A stretch of 6,839 bases of DNA from Cyanothece sp. UBA12306 (GTDB lineage Bacteria; Cyanobacteriota; Cyanobacteriia; Cyanobacteriales; Microcystaceae): NCBI GenBank assembly GCA_003448685.1, contig DLXW01000010.1, forward strand, positions 1 to 6,839, read 5' to 3'. A program made the translations under genes and the position numbers. The notes below the pieces were generated by a model. The model had not been told where the DNA came from. It made no database searches and saw nothing but the letters and a program-made list of their open reading frames with translations. Below, piece by piece: positions 4,932 to 6,839 of the stretch; within the stretch, counting starts at the first letter, position 1; the number at the start of each line of letters is the position of its first letter.

Positions 4932-5720
4932 ATGCTTAAGAAAAGAAGGGTTATGTTTTACCATCATGGGGTCAATTTAATGGGAGATCAACAGATTACT
5001 GTTAGCCATTTAGGGGTGTCTTATCGTAGTTTGGAAGCCTTACGGGATATTACCCTGAAAGTTGAAGCAGGAAAATTAACTGGGATTATTGGTCCTAATG
5101 GTGCGGGAAAAAGTACCCTGATTAAAGCGATGCTGGGGTTAATTCCTTTGACTCAGGGGTCAGTTCTTTATCAAGGTCAACCCTTGAATCAAAAATTAAA
5201 CGAAGTAGCTTATGTTCCTCAGCGATCCCAGATTGACTGGACTTATCCGGTCACAGTTTGGGATGTGGTAATGATGGGTCGAGTTCGTCATACTGGATGG
5301 TTTCGTAATTTTTCAACTGCTAGTCGTCGCCAAGCTTTGGAGGCCTTAGAAAGGGTGAATATGGAAGCTTATCGGCAGCGTCCCATCGGGGAATTATCAG
5401 GAGGACAACAGCAGCGAGTATTTTTAGCGAGATCACTAGCCCAAAATGGTTCTATTTTTCTTTTTGATGAACCTTTTGTGGGAGTGGATCAAAAAACCGA
5501 AAATATTTTATTTAGTATTTTTCGAGAATTGGCAGCATCAGGCAAGATTGTGTTAGTTGTTAATCACGATCTCGGAGAGTCAATTACTAATTTTGATGAC
5601 TTAATTTTACTCAATAGAGAATTAATTGCCCATGGAAAAAGACAATTAGTTATGCGAGACAATAATCTTCATCAAGCTTATGGCGGTAAAGTTATGTTTT
5701 TTAATGCTCAAGCCGCTTAA
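4932..5720 (+). CDS. ABC transporter ATP-binding protein, Mn/Zn(/Fe) uptake type
   Basis: Nucleotide-binding subunit of a metal ABC importer, acting at the inner face of the plasma membrane with a permease. Numbered from the internal ATG 4980 (246 residues): Walker A GPNGAGKST 38-46, Q-loop YVPQ 78-81, signature LSGGQQQR 139-146, Walker B FLFDE 160-164, switch H196. The DWTYPVTVWDVVMMGR stretch (86-101) is typical of the manganese/zinc family (MntA, ZnuC). Three in-frame ATGs exist (4932, 4953, 4980). Family N-termini fit 4980, which has only GGGG upstream; 4953 has AAGGG two bases before it; 4932 has weak GAGC. The coordinates give the longest form. No permease or metal-binding protein gene is beside it, and the next gene converges with only 3 bases between stops, so the partners must be elsewhere. 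The metal cannot be decided from sequence. Confidence 0.9.
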   Translation: MLKKRRVMFYHHGVNLMGDQQITVSHLGVSYRSLEALRDITLKVEAGKLTGIIGPNGAGKSTLIKAMLGLIPLTQGSVLYQGQPLNQKLNEVAYVPQRSQIDWTYPVTVWDVVMMGRVRHTGWFRNFSTASRRQALEALERVNMEAYRQRPIGELSGGQQQRVFLARSLAQNGSIFLFDEPFVGVDQKTENILFSIFRELAASGKIVLVVNHDLGESITNFDDLILLNRELIAHGKRQLVMRDNNLHQAYGGKVMFFNAQAA

Positions 5721-5723
5721 ATA

Positions 5724-6542
5724 TTAATATAAAGACATCATCAACTCTTGTTGATATTTTTTAGTTAAAGAATGGTTATTACCCAAAAGATTAAAGATGG
5801 AAATCATCGTTTTTCTGGCACCATCGTTTCTATATTGACGATTCTGTTCTACCATTTGTAAGAACAGTCTTAATGCTCCTTCATAGTCTTCTGCTAAAGT
5901 TAATTGAGCGCCTTTAGCAAATAGTTGATCCAAGTCACTTTCCCCAGGATTTTCTACTATTTGCTTCAGGTCAATTATAGTTTGCATTGATTGGGCTTTT
6001 GCATAATATTTCTGATTTTCTACCCCAATAGTTTTGAGAATTTTTTTAGCTTCTTCTAAACGATGAACGCGAATCAAAAAACTAGCGGCTTCGAGAATTA
6101 CGTCAGGATTATTTGGGTACTTAGCAAACAATTCATCAAACAGTTGCTTCGCTTGAGGGGCATTTTGATTAGCGATCGCCTGACGCACTGCTTCGATTTT
6201 TAAAACTAGCTCCGATTGTAAGTTAAATTTTCCTAATAATTCTCTTATATCGTCCTCTGGTAACACCCCGACAAACCCAGGAATTATTTCTCCCTTAGTT
6301 GCTATTTTAACATCAGGAACTCCTTCTACACTATATCTTTGAGCTAATTGGGGATGTTGATCAATATCAATTTTTGCTAAGATAAAATCATATTCTATTA
6401 ATAAACTTTCTAGGATCGGTTTTAATAATTGACAAGGGCCACACCAAGTAGCATAAAAATCAATTAAAACTGGTTTTTTAAAAGAATTTTCAATAACTTC
6501 AACCTGAAAATTATCTTGATCAACATCGACTACATAGCCCAT
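5724..6542 (-). CDS. Thioredoxin-TPR protein, YbbN/CnoX-like co-chaperone
   Basis: 272 residues. Residues 1-107 form a thioredoxin domain with W33-C34-G35-P36-C37 and the cis-proline at V75-P76. The rest (about 115-272) is helical with TPR-like pairs (for example NAPQAKQLFDELFAKYPNNP and EDYEGALRLFLQM), the architecture of YbbN/CnoX. That family holds proteins under oxidative stress and hands them to chaperones. E. coli YbbN lacks the CxxC pair, whereas here both cysteines are present, so the protein may also reduce disulphides. No signal peptide, so cytoplasmic. ATG 6540-6542 has a good GAGGTG about 6 bases upstream. The stop lies 3 bases from that of the convergent ABC gene. A TATAAT on the minus strand (6589-6594) could be its -10, but I see no good -35. 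Confidence 0.9.
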   Translation of the reverse strand: MGYVVDVDQDNFQVEVIENSFKKPVLIDFYATWCGPCQLLKPILESLLIEYDFILAKIDIDQHPQLAQRYSVEGVPDVKIATKGEIIPGFVGVLPEDDIRELLGKFNLQSELVLKIEAVRQAIANQNAPQAKQLFDELFAKYPNNPDVILEAASFLIRVHRLEEAKKILKTIGVENQKYYAKAQSMQTIIDLKQIVENPGESDLDQLFAKGAQLTLAEDYEGALRLFLQMVEQNRQYRNDGARKTMISIFNLLGNNHSLTKKYQQELMMSLY

Positions 6543-6766
6543 AGCTTCACCTCGACATCTTTGATTTTAACTAATACTTATCTGATCAATTATAATAATT
6601 TTTCTGGCTTATATTTAATTTCTTAATCTCTATTTAAGCTTAGTTCAAAGATCAAAAAGAATGTGATCGTATTAATCGCACCAAACCTCTCATACTTAGC
6701 TGTTATAGCGTTACGTATTTAAGATTAGGACACTTAAAATAAAGCTTGAGATTAAATCATAGCTTG
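6543..6766. other. Non-coding stretch, nothing recognised
   Basis: AT-rich sequence upstream of the thioredoxin-TPR gene with no convincing open frame on either strand. It must hold the promoter of that gene. A less AT-rich island at about 6695-6735 (CTGTTATAGCGTTACG and onward) feels like a dispersed cyanobacterial repeat, but I cannot name it. Confidence 0.5.
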
Positions 6767-6839
6767 ATTCTAAATTCTAAATTCTAAATTCTAAATTCTA
6801 CATTCTAAATTCTACATTCTAAATTCTACATTCTACATT
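6767..6839. repeat. Heptamer tandem repeat ATTCTAA/ATTCTAC, at least ten copies
   Basis: Ten complete 7-base units run from 6767 to 6836 and the array continues past the window edge. Only the last base of the unit varies. In order the units end A, A, A, A, C, A, C, A, C, C. The phase is never broken, so growth by slippage or unequal exchange is likely. Same unit length as the ATTAACT array at 3357 but a different sequence. Confidence 0.95.

Noticed and set aside
6690..6740. Possible end of an insertion sequence or small ncRNA (TTATAGCGTTACGTATTTAAG area)
   Set aside because: It seems familiar, but no inverted repeat, duplication or structure supports a call.

Overview
The window looks like a piece of a unicellular cyanobacterial chromosome of the Cyanothece/Crocosphaera/Gloeothece kind. 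The evidence is an AT-rich background, five HIP1 octamers (GCGATCGC at 2928, 3299, 4269, 4551 and 6172), two heptamer tandem-repeat tracts of the type common in cyanobacteria, and proteins whose features (GAF with a DCWALRKGQ segment, an FTLQLLHASD-type exported phosphatase, an IS200/IS605 TnpB remnant) I associate with that phylum. The genus is an inference.

Layout. 1-287 (-) is the start of an exported phosphatase-like gene that runs off the left edge. 308-850 is a decayed IS200/IS605 (TnpB) remnant: a degenerate terminal hairpin, an inverted tnpB 5' fragment, a tnpB 3' tail on the other strand, and a well-kept right-end hairpin. It fills the space between two divergent genes. 874-3336 (+) is a tightly coupled three-gene operon: a single-domain CheY-like receiver, a CheC-like phosphatase and a PAS-GAF-GGDEF diguanylate cyclase. 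After a heptamer repeat come two minus-strand genes, a PPP-type metallophosphoesterase and an eda-like aldolase. 4932/4980-5720 (+) is a metal-type ABC transporter ATPase without permease or binding protein, preceded by a divergent intergenic region with two strong inverted repeats. It converges with a thioredoxin-TPR (YbbN/CnoX-like) gene at 5724-6542 (-). 6543-6839 has no gene and ends in a heptamer repeat that continues off the window.

How they may work together. The CheY/CheC/GGDEF operon is the only clear functional unit: a receiver, a protein that would remove its phosphate, and a c-di-GMP synthase, with no histidine kinase or chemoreceptor alongside. The other genes look like independent housekeeping or stress functions. 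I found no defence system, CRISPR array, tRNA or rRNA. The points most worth checking are the eda-like protein, which by eye lacks both the Schiff-base lysine and the substrate arginine of KDPG aldolase, the receiver-CheC-cyclase cassette, the paired dyads before the orphan metal ATPase, and the three-part switching stem at the TnpB right end.
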